Positions 18,054 to 24,421 of a stretch of DNA of 64,000 nt are shown here, in pieces. Source of the stretch: Fusobacterium mortiferum ATCC 9817. GTDB lineage: Bacteria; Fusobacteriota; Fusobacteriia; Fusobacteriales; Fusobacteriaceae. The notes below the pieces were generated by a model. It saw only the letters and a list, made by a program, of their open reading frames with translations. It searched no databases and was not told the DNA's origin. Where the stretch lies: NCBI RefSeq assembly GCF_000158195.2, contig NZ_GL987991.1, positions 54,455 to 118,454 of the forward strand. Direction: 5' to 3'. The position numbers and the translations under genes are program-made. Each line of letters opens with the position of its first letter. The first letter of the stretch is position 1.

Positions 18054-18070
18054 GAGATTTTTTAATTTTG

Positions 18071-18108
18071 GCATAAAAAAAGAAGCCTTTTCTCTAAAGC
18101 TTCTCAAT
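18071..18108 (-). terminator. Terminator of sigma-like operon
   Basis: On the minus strand AGAAGC and GCTTCT form a hairpin followed by a seven-T run. The stem overlaps the last codons of the 71-residue gene and ends its transcript just before the small-peptide promoter. Confidence 0.6.
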
Positions 18109-18309
18109 GATAATTTTCCATTCTCTTTTACTACAATTCTCAATCATCTTAATCTTTATTTTTCCTTGAGCTTCTAAAAAATTAAGATACAGCATATATG
18201 GATTGAAGTTAATTTTTTCTCTTTTATCTGTGAAAGAGATTTCTTCTATCTTGGAGAGAGAGTTGTAAATAATCTCTATCTTATCTTCATCAGTTAATTT
18301 ATCTATCAT
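18094..18309 (-). CDS. 71-residue protein of unknown function
   Basis: The protein is charged and helical (MIDKLTDEDKIEIIYNSLSK ... WKIIIEKL), with its start overlapping the stop of the sigma-like gene (ATGA). The coupling suggests it works with that regulator. No motif is recognised. The overlapping longer frame to 18143 is a shadow. Confidence 0.6.
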   Translation of the reverse strand: MIDKLTDEDKIEIIYNSLSKIEEISFTDKREKINFNPYMLYLNFLEAQGKIKIKMIENCSKREWKIIIEKL

Positions 18310-18605
18310 AAATCCTCCATTTTCTTACTTATTTTCCTTATCTTTTTATTAGCTCTATAAAGGTAATTTCTACTGGTAGTCCTTTTTATATTAAGTAATG
18401 TAGCAATTTCTCTGTGATTAAGTCCTTTATAATGAAAGAGTTTATATACTTCAACCTCTCTACAAGACAAGCTGTACCTATTAAAGATACAGCTCATCAT
18501 AGCATTTTTAATTTTTTTCTTAGCTTGTAAGAGTTCGCTCTCTTCCCTATGAGAGAATACAGAGTCGCCATTTAGAAAATCTTTGAAGCTCATTTGAGAA
18601 CTCAT
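18306..18605 (-). CDS. Sigma-70 region 4-like phage transcription regulator
   Basis: This 99-residue protein has a C-terminal helix-turn-helix of sigma region 4 type: 'SCREVEVYKLFHYKGLNHREIATLLNIKRTTSRNYLYRANKKI' (about residues 48-90, written here across two helices). Similar small proteins (ArpU, late-gene activators) in Firmicute phages switch on packaging and lysis genes. Its place between the nuclease/methylase genes and the packaging operon fits a late regulator. A GGGAGGG site lies upstream at long spacing. Confidence 0.7.
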   Translation of the reverse strand: MSSQMSFKDFLNGDSVFSHREESELLQAKKKIKNAMMSCIFNRYSLSCREVEVYKLFHYKGLNHREIATLLNIKRTTSRNYLYRANKKIRKISKKMEDL

Positions 18606-18629
18606 ATTAAGTATTCCCTCCCTTTTCTC

Positions 18630-18983
18630 CTATGCACTCTTTAAATACTTATCTAGTATGTTCTTAACTTCCTCATAACTTCTAACTACATAATAGTCAG
18701 CACCATTTTTTATAAATTTTTCTTGAATCTCTTTTTGCTCCTTACTTTGTTTTCCTGTAGGTGTTTTAACTTCCAAACCTATAGTTTTTCCATTGATAAT
18801 TACCCATATATCAGGAATACCTTTCTTTGCTCCAAAAGGTAAACTTCTAAATCCAATTACTTTACCTTTACTATCTTTATTTACTGGAGGAATATTATTA
18901 GTTCTATTAAAAAATAGTTTTCCTTGAGTTTCAAGGATTTCTAAATATCTAATTATAGTTGATTGAATATCTGTTTCTCTCAT
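18630..18983 (-). CDS. VRR-NUC domain nuclease
   Basis: This 117-residue protein has the PD-(D/E)XK-type VRR-NUC core: 'FGAKKGIPDIWVIING' (catalytic Asp), 'TIGLEVKTPTGKQSKEQKE' (E-x-K) and 'NGADYYVVRSYEEVKNIL'. Stand-alone VRR-NUC proteins are common in phages near replication genes and act as structure-specific nucleases. The start overlaps the preceding Cys-rich gene by a few bases. Confidence 0.85.
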   Translation of the reverse strand: MRETDIQSTIIRYLEILETQGKLFFNRTNNIPPVNKDSKGKVIGFRSLPFGAKKGIPDIWVIINGKTIGLEVKTPTGKQSKEQKEIQEKFIKNGADYYVVRSYEEVKNILDKYLKSA

Positions 18984-19114
18984 CTAGTTTCTACCTCCTG
19001 ATATCCTTCACAGCTTGGATATTGTTCATCAATATAATCTCCTCGTTGACCACAATAAGCTTTATCATTCCCCTCTGGATATAGACAATGCTTACAAGTT
19101 ACACATTTATTCAT
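18980..19114 (-). CDS. 44-residue cysteine-rich zinc-finger-like protein
   Basis: This short gene begins MNKCVTCKHCLYPEGNDKAY, followed by C-G and, later, 'PSCEGYQ'. The C-x2-C-x2-C with two more Cys suggests a structural zinc or metal site. It overlaps both the methylase stop upstream and the VRR-NUC start downstream, so it is clearly part of the operon. Function is unknown. Confidence 0.65.
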   Translation of the reverse strand: MNKCVTCKHCLYPEGNDKAYCGQRGDYIDEQYPSCEGYQEVETR

Positions 19115-19868
19115 TTACTACCTCCAATCTATTTATGGCCAGTTTAAAATAATCTTTATCTATTTCTATTCCAATAAAATTTCTATTAAGATTTTTACAA
19201 GCTATTCCAGTACTTCCACTTCCCATAGTAAAGTCTAAAACTAAACTTTTTTCATTAGAATATGTTTTAATCAGATATTCTAATAGCTCCACAGGTTTTT
19301 GTGTAGGATGTACCATTACACTTGGATGAGGTTTCTTAAAATTTAAAATACTTCTAGGAAATTTCATATCTCCATATTTTTTAGAATTATCTTCTTGTAT
19401 GAAATTATTATAATTATTATTAATTTTAGGAGCTATAGTATTTCCAGTTGAATTATTTTGCTTTCCTTTAAATTTTTGTGGGTTATAAATAGGTAGCTTT
19501 TTATAAAAAACTAAAATGTCTTCATGTGATGATAAAGGCATTTTATTAGCATTTAGGAATCCACTTGGATGCTCTTTATTCCATATCAAACTATATCTGT
19601 ATTCTTCTTCATTAGATAAAATAAGTTTAGCACTAAATATTCCTTGTCCAAATAAGATAATTGGAGTATTATCTTTTCTAAGTTTTTTTAGTCTATTCCA
19701 CATATCATCAAAAGGAATTACATAGTCCCATTTATTTTTAGTTTTTTGGTATGGAGGGTCTGTTATAATTAAATCAACTTTTATACCTGCTTCTATAAGC
19801 TTATCCATAATTTCAAGACAATTTCCATTATAAAGTTGGATATTCTTTATTTCCAAAATTGCCACCAC
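19107..19868 (-). CDS. N6-adenine / N4-cytosine DNA methyltransferase (DPPY type)
   Basis: This 253-residue beta-class methylase has catalytic 'LIITDPPYQKTKNKWD' near residue 35, the hallmark 'MVHPTQKPVELLEYLI', and the SAM site 'VLDFTMGSGSTGIACKNLNRNFIGIEID' near the C-terminus (motif order IV to I). The start is uncertain: GTG at 19868, the next GTG, or TTG at 19856 are all possible, and no strong ribosome site is seen. It has no linked restriction enzyme and is likely a phage self-modifying enzyme. Confidence 0.85.
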   Translation of the reverse strand: MVAILEIKNIQLYNGNCLEIMDKLIEAGIKVDLIITDPPYQKTKNKWDYVIPFDDMWNRLKKLRKDNTPIILFGQGIFSAKLILSNEEEYRYSLIWNKEHPSGFLNANKMPLSSHEDILVFYKKLPIYNPQKFKGKQNNSTGNTIAPKINNNYNNFIQEDNSKKYGDMKFPRSILNFKKPHPSVMVHPTQKPVELLEYLIKTYSNEKSLVLDFTMGSGSTGIACKNLNRNFIGIEIDKDYFKLAINRLEVVNE

Positions 19869-20246
19869 TTTTTATTATTTAGTTTATCTATTACAGAATA
19901 AAGGATATTATTCTTTTCTATTAAGTCCTCTCTATCCTCTCTTAAATTTTTAGTTGTATTTTGAAGTATTTTTATATCATTAGAATATACTTGATTAGTT
20001 TTTTCTAATTCTACTTTCTCTTCTTGTAATACTTTAACTTTTTTTCTTTAGAATATCAACTTCAGTATCTAATCCTGGATTAACTAATTTGCCTTGAGAA
20101 ATAGAGGCATAGTGTTTAGTTATTTCAACAAGAGCTTTTCTACACTCCTCTATAGATTTTAAATTTCTAGTAGTAATTACTTTTATTCCTAATCTTTCTT
20201 GAAGTTCAGTAATTTCAGATTTCAATATATCTCTTCTGTTATCCAT
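19847..20246 (-). pseudogene. Coiled-coil phage protein split by an A7-tract frameshift
   Basis: The ATG at 20244-20246 behind GAGGAG opens a 70-codon frame (MDNRRDILKSEITELQERLG ... DILKKKS). It stops just after a run of seven A (T7 on the plus strand at 20039-20045). One base out of frame the coding resumes without any start codon: KVKVLQEEKVELEKTN through to 'NNKKWWQFWK' and a TAA at 19847-19849. Removing one A joins them into a coherent helical protein of about 130 residues. It is either a recent frameshift, a sequencing error or a slippery tract. Function is unknown. Confidence 0.6.
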
Positions 20247-20261
20247 AATTTCTCCTCTCAT

Positions 20262-20374
20262 TTTTTATTTATTTTTGGGGTGTATTATCCCATAGTAAAA
20301 ACTTACAAGTACAAGTATTCCTAACCCAATTTCATATAACCACCTCTTTAACTGGAAGTCTTAAGATTCTTTTC
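20262..20374. other. Intergenic stretch with a possible broken membrane ORF
   Basis: The minus strand encodes a hydrophobic stretch ending 'IIHPKNK' and a stop, but no ATG, GTG or TTG precedes it in frame. It may be a remnant or may use an unusual start. I see no other signal here. Confidence 0.3.
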
Positions 20375-20626
20375 TTACTTTGTTTTTTCATCTTCTACCT
20401 CTACAAATACGACGCTGTTACCGTCTTTTCTGAATAGTATATCACACTCGGGTATAGCCCCGATTTTTTCTAATGCAACACATAACGACCCACTATAATT
20501 TTTAGAATGGTAAAATATACAACCTTTACAACTTGTGTCTGTTTCTGCCAATTTTACTATTATTTTTTTATTTCCCATTTTAAAAATTTTTCCTGCTTTT
20601 AAATTTTCAAACTCTTCATCTGTCAT
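20375..20626 (-). CDS. Small phage protein with four cysteines
   Basis: This 83-residue protein contains 'DTSCKGCIFYHSKNYSGSLCVALEKIGAIPECDILF'-type Cys spacing (two close, two distant), which may bind a metal. The ATG directly follows the previous stop. Similar small Cys proteins occur in phage early/middle operons of low-GC hosts. Role unknown. Confidence 0.6.
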   Translation of the reverse strand: MTDEEFENLKAGKIFKMGNKKIIVKLAETDTSCKGCIFYHSKNYSGSLCVALEKIGAIPECDILFRKDGNSVVFVEVEDEKTK

Positions 20627-20902
20627 CTACTCTACCTCTATCCTCTCTAAGTTCCTCATCATTTTTCTTTTATACATTTTCTCAAGGTCTTCATCAGAGA
20701 AGTTATAAATCTCTTTCAGAAGTTGTAGGCAGATATAAACATCACATATCTCCTCTTTTATCTCCAATCTTCTCTCATAACCTCTCAAATCCTTGCAAAG
20801 TTCTTTCTGTAACTCTGATAATTCTTCAATTACTATCGTTTTGTTGACATCAACACTTTGACTATTTAATATCAAATTTATATTTGGATTATATTTAAGC
20901 AT
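20627..20902 (-). CDS. MazG-like nucleotide pyrophosphohydrolase
   Basis: This 91-residue all-alpha protein has the MazG/dUTPase-like metal site 'VIEELSELQKELCK' and 'IKEEICDVYICLQLL' (E-x2-E then E-E-x2-D). Phage MazG-like enzymes hydrolyse (d)NTPs and adjust nucleotide pools or ppGpp. It starts behind GGGAGA and lies in the replication operon, right after the initiator gene. Confidence 0.75.
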   Translation of the reverse strand: MLKYNPNINLILNSQSVDVNKTIVIEELSELQKELCKDLRGYERRLEIKEEICDVYICLQLLKEIYNFSDEDLEKMYKRKMMRNLERIEVE

Positions 20903-20912
20903 ATATTCTCCC

Positions 20913-21908
20913 TTATGCAGTTTTAACTAAAGTTTTCTCAGCTGCCTTTTTTATTTTGTCATAATATTCAATTTTTAAAGCTTCTGTGAATATAGGATTT
21001 GAGCAAAATTCTATATAATTCTCAATCATAGTATCATACTCAATTCTCCCCTTCTCATAATCATCAAGAAGCATATTAGCTTTACCAGCTAATTTTTTTC
21101 TCAATTCTTTTTCTGTTAGAAGCTTTGTTTCACTAGTTCCAGCTTCCCAATTATCTCTAAGAGCTTTATATATGGCACCTTCTCCCCAAGCTTTTTGTTG
21201 AGCTGTGATAAGGACAGACTTTATTCTATCAAGATTTACTCTACCATTTCTTACTAACTCCATTATGTTTTTACAAGTGTCTATACTTATTCCATGACTT
21301 TGTAGAGCTGATTTAATTTGATAAATTGTATCTTTTTCTTTACTAGAACTATTTTCAACTGGACTACTACTGCTACTAGTAGAACTATCTTTAGAATCTT
21401 GGTCTATCTTATTTAGATTATCTAACTTAGTAGTAGTTATATTTATAGATGAATCTATTATAGATGAATCTTTGTCATGACAATTTGTCATTGGGTCAAA
21501 TGATATTTTGTCATCTACCTCTAGACAATTTGTCATTTGTTCTGATGACTTTTTGTCATTTGAAGTATATTCAATTAATGAGTCATAAATTTCTCCTAAA
21601 GAAATATATAAATATCTTCCTAGTTTACCATTTCTTTGAGATAAAATTTTCTTTTTTAAAATATTCTTTTCAATAAGGGAATCTATTTTTCTAATAAGTG
21701 TTCTTTCAGTTCCTAAAATTGGTATTTGTTCTAATAAATATCCATAGGTACACCACATATATTTATCATCATCAAGCATTTTATATTCAAGTTTTTTACT
21801 ATTACTTGTGTACATATCAGCTATTACTCTAAGTATTAAAGAGGATGACAAATCTATATCATATTCAATTAATTTTTCTTGAGAATATCCATTTATTGTA
21901 TATTTCAT
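20913..21908 (-). CDS. Phage replication initiator (DnaD/replisome organiser-like)
   Basis: This 331-residue protein has a winged-helix-like N-terminus ('WCTYGYLLEQIPILGTERTLIRKIDSLIEKNILKKKI', about 50-90), a low-complexity Ser/Asp linker (about 115-195) and a C-terminal helical domain ('RVNLDRIKSVLITAQQKAWGEGAIYKAL'). This is the layout of phage replication initiators that bind the origin and load helicase. The linker-coding DNA carries five regularly spaced TTTGTCAT repeats, so the origin is probably inside the gene, as in lambda O. It overlaps the GIY-YIG gene stop (TAATG). Confidence 0.7.
   Translation of the reverse strand: MKYTINGYSQEKLIEYDIDLSSSLILRVIADMYTSNSKKLEYKMLDDDKYMWCTYGYLLEQIPILGTERTLIRKIDSLIEKNILKKKILSQRNGKLGRYLYISLGEIYDSLIEYTSNDKKSSEQMTNCLEVDDKISFDPMTNCHDKDSSIIDSSINITTTKLDNLNKIDQDSKDSSTSSSSSPVENSSSKEKDTIYQIKSALQSHGISIDTCKNIMELVRNGRVNLDRIKSVLITAQQKAWGEGAIYKALRDNWEAGTSETKLLTEKELRKKLAGKANMLLDDYEKGRIEYDTMIENYIEFCSNPIFTEALKIEYYDKIKKAAEKTLVKTA
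21471..21559. repeat. Iteron array inside the initiator gene (candidate phage origin)
   Basis: TTTGTCAT occurs five times in one orientation at 21471, 21484, 21507, 21529 and 21552. Four of the five are 22-23 bases apart, two turns of the helix. Two copies extend to GACAATTTGTCATT. At protein level the array shows as repeated 'MTNC' and 'DDK' in a low-complexity linker. The pattern matches initiator-binding iterons at a replication origin. Confidence 0.6.
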
Positions 21909-22570
21909 TATTTATCACCTCTTATTTTTATAAAATCACTTTCTTTTTTAAAAGAATATTCTATAGTTAATGTTGTATCATCATTTTCTTTTGAATCTTT
22001 ATTTAAAATAGGTTTTAATTTTGCTATATAATAAAGTTCTAAAATATGTGTATCTGTTAATGTCTTTGTTAGTTTATATTTTAAATAATATGCTTTTCTT
22101 TCCTTAACACTACTAGGAATTCTTTCATTTAAATTTCTGCTTTTTCCAATATAAATAAGATTTTTGTCTTGATCATATAAGAAATATAAACCATAAACTT
22201 GAACTAAATCTTCCATTTCTTTTATGAATTCTTCTGATACACTATAATCTTCTTCTTTGAAAATAGTTTTTATATCTCCAAAAATATTTAAATTTAGATT
22301 ATATTTCTTTATTATTTTCCTTAAATTTACATCACAATAATAAACTTCACTTAATATTGAGATTATTTTTTCTCTATCTAAAGTATTATTTTGTTCAAAT
22401 TTTAATATTGCCGTAAAACGATTTATTATTGCTTGACAAAGCATATCACCTTTTATAGCTTTATCTACAAAATATTCTAAGACCTTTTTATCCTCCTCTT
22501 CTAAATTAATATATTTATTACAAAAATTTAAAAAGTGAAATGGTGTTTGAAAATGAAAATTTTTTCCCAT
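21908..22570 (-). CDS. GIY-YIG nuclease-domain protein
   Basis: This 220-residue protein has an N-terminal helical region of unknown family (about residues 1-120). The C-terminal GIY-YIG core is 'VYGLYFLYDQDKNLIYIGKSRNLNERI' (spread over two strands and a helix), then 'ELYYIAKLKPILN' with a catalytic Glu. It could be a phage endonuclease or a homing-type relative. It heads the long minus-strand operon. Its ribosome site lies within a hairpin (CTCCT/AGGAG), suggesting translational control. Confidence 0.7.
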   Translation of the reverse strand: MGKNFHFQTPFHFLNFCNKYINLEEEDKKVLEYFVDKAIKGDMLCQAIINRFTAILKFEQNNTLDREKIISILSEVYYCDVNLRKIIKKYNLNLNIFGDIKTIFKEEDYSVSEEFIKEMEDLVQVYGLYFLYDQDKNLIYIGKSRNLNERIPSSVKERKAYYLKYKLTKTLTDTHILELYYIAKLKPILNKDSKENDDTTLTIEYSFKKESDFIKIRGDK

Positions 22571-22573
22571 TTT

Positions 22574-22663
22574 AATTCCTCCTCTGAGGAGCTATGCCAC
22601 TAGTTCCTCTTATTTTTATCTTATGCCTATCCACCATTCCCTAAGTCCTTTAGAACTAGTGGC
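22574..22663 (-). promoter_or_regulatory. Leader of the minus-strand operon with nested inverted repeats
   Basis: GCCACTAGTTC (22596-22606) and GAACTAGTGGC (22653-22663) form an 11-bp perfect inverted repeat. Closer to the gene, CTCCTC-A-GAGGAG folds over the Shine-Dalgarno of the GIY-YIG gene. Together they could form a folded leader controlling expression of the replication/late operon. A 21-codon ORF (MVDRHKIKIRG) lies between but has no convincing ribosome site. Confidence 0.45.
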
Positions 22664-22700
22664 TTGGAAATGATGAACAGATATAAAACAAAAACTGTCT

Positions 22701-22729
22701 TTGATTTTTTTATATTATTTTGTTATAAT
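22701..22729 (+). promoter_or_regulatory. Promoter of small-peptide element 1
   Basis: TTGATT (22701-22706), 17-base spacer, TATAAT (22724-22729), transcript start near 22736. The start region AAAGTACCTA begins a 5' stem-loop closed by GTACCTA/TAGGTAC. Confidence 0.75.
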
Positions 22730-22735
22730 TAAAGT

Positions 22736-23006
22736 ACCTAGAAACCCGTATAGGTACTTGATAAGTTGTTTGTTTAAGTTCAGAATGGAGGCTCTAATAT
22801 TTTTATTAGAGCTTTTATTCTCCCTTGAACATGGCAGACAAATAATTTATCAAGGAGATACAGAAATGACTGTAACAATTCAAAATCTAACTATGAATCT
22901 TGATGGTGGAGTAATTCTTCTAGGTGGATTACTCATTCTCATTATTGTATGGTTAGTGAGAAAGTACAGATAATTCTGACCTCATACCCTACGGGGTCTT
23001 TTTTAT
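22736..23006 (+). ncRNA. Structured mRNA of peptide element 1 (type I toxin-like)
   Basis: The 130-base leader folds strongly. It has a 5' stem-loop (GTACCTA/TAGGTAC) and a 17-bp helix between 22757-22773 and 22838-22854 (three G-U pairs at most) that runs into the AAGGAG site. An inner hairpin GCTCTAAT/ATTAGAGC lies within it. The 3' end is a terminator (ACCTCATACCCTACGGGGTC then T6). The 5' loop ACCCGTATAGG can also pair with CCTACGGGGT in the terminator, a 5'-3' contact like that of hok and aapA mRNAs. Two relatives lie at 31.6-31.9 and 41.1-41.4 kb. Confidence 0.55.
22866..22973 (+). CDS. 35-residue membrane peptide, element 1
   Basis: It begins MTVTIQNLTMNLDGGVILLG, continues with a hydrophobic helix (LLILIIVWLV) and ends RKYR. 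The ATG lies nine bases after AAGGAG, which is sequestered in a long leader helix. The N-x-D-G-G motif before the membrane helix is shared with the peptide at 31642-31746. Its size, single membrane span, basic tail and folded leader resemble type I toxins (TisB, Fst, AapA classes), but it is no family I recognise. The upstream open frame to 22701 is leader, not protein. Confidence 0.65.
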   Translation: MTVTIQNLTMNLDGGVILLGGLLILIIVWLVRKYR

Positions 23007-23106
23007 TTATGGCAGTTTTACAGTTCTGCCAACTGTTATTTGATTTTATCTCTCCAAAAAGCTATAATATGTTTGCGACTATATTTATAGAAAGGAGGTA
23101 AAATCA

Positions 23107-23385
23107 ATGATATTAAGAAAAGACAACTTGGATTCCTCACAAATAAAAGATATTGAGTATAATACCGAAAATCAAACTATGATTGTGAGATTTCAAGACC
23201 GTGTATTAAAAAGTGGTATAGTTAGAAAAGGAAAAAGATATTTATATAAAAATGTTCCACAAGAAATTTATGAAATAATTATTTCAGCTAAAACTAATCC
23301 TGAGTTTGAATTTTCTCATGGAAAGTGTTTTCATAAGTTAGTTAAAATTCATGAAGAATTATTTCCCTGCACTAAACTTGACTAA
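23107..23385 (+). CDS. KTSC-domain small protein
   Basis: This 92-residue protein resembles the KTSC domain (PF13619): 'LDSSQIKDIEYNTENQTMIVRFQDR', 'YLYKNVPQEIYEIIISAKTN' and a 'FSHGKCFHKLVKI' end. The family is small and widespread, thought to act with RNA- or DNA-processing enzymes. The ribosome site is AAAGGAGG. It converges on and overlaps by four bases the 58-residue gene on the other strand. Confidence 0.65.
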   Translation: MILRKDNLDSSQIKDIEYNTENQTMIVRFQDRVLKSGIVRKGKRYLYKNVPQEIYEIIISAKTNPEFEFSHGKCFHKLVKIHEELFPCTKLD

Positions 23386-23558
23386 TCTATAACCACTAAT
23401 ATAGTTGCTGGTCCTTCTAACTCAATAGCATCAGTTTTTAGGATCAGCTTCCATTTTTCATAAGGCTCTAAAAAATAAGTATTTACTCCACCTCGTTTAA
23501 TTAATTCATCATAAAGTTCTTTTGTTGAATAAGAACTTAGATTATTTTTATTTTTCAT
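23382..23558 (-). CDS. 58-residue phage protein, unknown function
   Basis: It begins MKNKNNLSSYSTKELYDELI, continues 'KRGGVNTYFLEPYEKW' and ends 'ELEGPATILVVID'. The ATG is at 23556-23558 behind TAAGGAG. The pattern of a short N-terminal helix followed by 'GPATILVV-D' occurs in small phage proteins of low-GC bacteria with no known role. It overlaps the KTSC gene tail to tail. Confidence 0.6.
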   Translation of the reverse strand: MKNKNNLSSYSTKELYDELIKRGGVNTYFLEPYEKWKLILKTDAIELEGPATILVVID

Positions 23559-23656
23559 TTAATCTCCTTACTAAAAATAAAAAAAAATTTATTAATAACA
23601 TATTTCTTGCCTTTATTCCTCCAATAATATATACTTTAGGTATGGAGGTTGATATA

Positions 23657-23839
23657 ATGACTTTATTTGAAAAATTCAAAGATAAAACACTTTTTATTAC
23701 AGTTCAAAATGGAACTTTGTTTCCTACTTATAAGGGAACTATCCTTTCTCAAGTAGAAGATTTCATAGAATTTAAAACTGAGAACAATACTATTTGGATA
23801 AACCTTAAATATATTGTTAAGTTTATAGTAGTGGAGTAG
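23657..23839 (+). CDS. 60-residue beta-rich small protein
   Basis: I start at the ATG at 23657 behind TATGGAGG. The frame upstream to 23522 has no ribosome site and overlaps the gene on the other strand. The sequence (FITVQNGTLFPTYKGTILSQVED ... TIWINLKYIVKFIVVE) looks like a small SH3/Sm-like barrel. A terminator follows directly. Function is unknown. Confidence 0.6.
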   Translation: MTLFEKFKDKTLFITVQNGTLFPTYKGTILSQVEDFIEFKTENNTIWINLKYIVKFIVVE

Positions 23840-23866
23840 AGAGCTTTTATAGCTCTCTATTTTAAT
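23838..23866 (+). terminator. Terminator after the 60-residue gene
   Basis: AGAGAGCT and AGCTCTCT form a stem with a short loop followed by ATTTTAATTT. It overlaps the stop codon. Confidence 0.7.
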
Positions 23867-24041
23867 TTGCTATTAAGATTAAATAATTTAATGAAACTAT
23901 AACAAAAGTTCCAATTATTCCTAAAATAAAAGAAATTAATAAAATAAATAATATTTTATTCGTTCTTTTTTTCTTTTTAATAGAAATTTCAAGCTTTTCT
24001 ATAGTTTTTTGATACTTAGTATTTTCTTTTTTATCTTCCAC
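23862..24041 (-). CDS. 59-residue single-pass membrane protein
   Basis: A GTG start at 24039-24041 lies behind AAAGGAGGAG. It encodes a charged N-terminal half (EDKKENTKYQKTIEKLEISI) and a C-terminal membrane helix (ILFILLISFILGIIGTFVIV). Small membrane proteins beside phage repressors often act in superinfection exclusion, which is inference. A perfect copy of the repressor operator (24052-24068) sits immediately upstream. Confidence 0.6.
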   Translation of the reverse strand: MEDKKENTKYQKTIEKLEISIKKKKRTNKILFILLISFILGIIGTFVIVSLNYLILIAN

Positions 24042-24051
24042 AGCTCCTCCT

Positions 24052-24068
24052 TTATACTTTTTGTATAA
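24052..24068. promoter_or_regulatory. Repressor operator, copy 1
   Basis: TTATAC-TTTTT-GTATAA is a perfect 6+6 inverted repeat with a five-base spacer. It matches the operators at 24281, 29575, 29609 and 29669 and lies between the Cro/XRE-like gene and the small membrane gene. Confidence 0.65.
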
Positions 24069-24071
24069 AAA

Positions 24072-24263
24072 TTATTCAAAAAAAATTGATTTATCTACTT
24101 TTATAAAATTTGAAATCAAATTTAACTGATTTTTAGAAAATAATATTTTTCCTTCTTCAAATTTCTTACATTTGTAACTAAAATTTTGTTTTGATAAACC
24201 TAATATACTTGCAACTTCTTTACAAGTTTTTCCTTGCTTTTTTATTATATTTTTTAAAATCAT
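24072..24263 (-). CDS. Small XRE-family (Cro-like) regulator
   Basis: This 63-residue protein starts at the ATG at 24261-24263 behind AGGTGA. The frame further upstream covers an operator and is discarded. It holds a helix-turn-helix: 'KTCKEVASILGLSKQNFSYKCKKF' (about residues 12-35). It is flanked on both sides by copies of the operator found at the CI-type gene 5 kb away. It probably competes for or is controlled by the same sites, like Cro, but it lies on the opposite side of the methylase/kinase cargo. Confidence 0.7.
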   Translation of the reverse strand: MILKNIIKKQGKTCKEVASILGLSKQNFSYKCKKFEEGKILFSKNQLNLISNFIKVDKSIFFE

Positions 24264-24280
24264 TTTATCACCTATAAAAA

Positions 24281-24297
24281 TTATACAAAAAGTATAA
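24281..24297. promoter_or_regulatory. Repressor operator, copy 2
   Basis: TTATAC-AAAAA-GTATAA, a perfect 6+6 inverted repeat. It lies in the divergent region between the XRE-like gene (minus) and the cytosine methylase (plus). Confidence 0.65.
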
Positions 24298-24421
24298 GAA
24301 AAGTCAAGATAATTTTTACAATTAAATATCAATAACATATAAAAAATTTTAAATTTTACTTTTTTTTTTAAATTTACTTGGTATAATATAAAGATAAATA
24401 GTTTTTTAAAAAGGAGGAAAT

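Noticed and set aside
17958-18143. 61-codon minus-strand ORF ending MQQCFFGRTWRKSS
   Set aside because: Its upstream part runs through a terminator and a promoter. Only the last 14 codons have a ribosome site, and these probably act as a leader to the 37-residue peptide.
21471-21559. Possible CRISPR-like repeat array
   Set aside because: The repeats are only 8-14 bases, with 13-23 base periods and inside a coding region. They fit iterons, not CRISPR.
22701-22865. N-terminal extension of the element 1 peptide (90-codon frame)
   Set aside because: The extension covers the promoter and highly structured leader. The relative at 31.7 kb does not conserve any protein sequence there.
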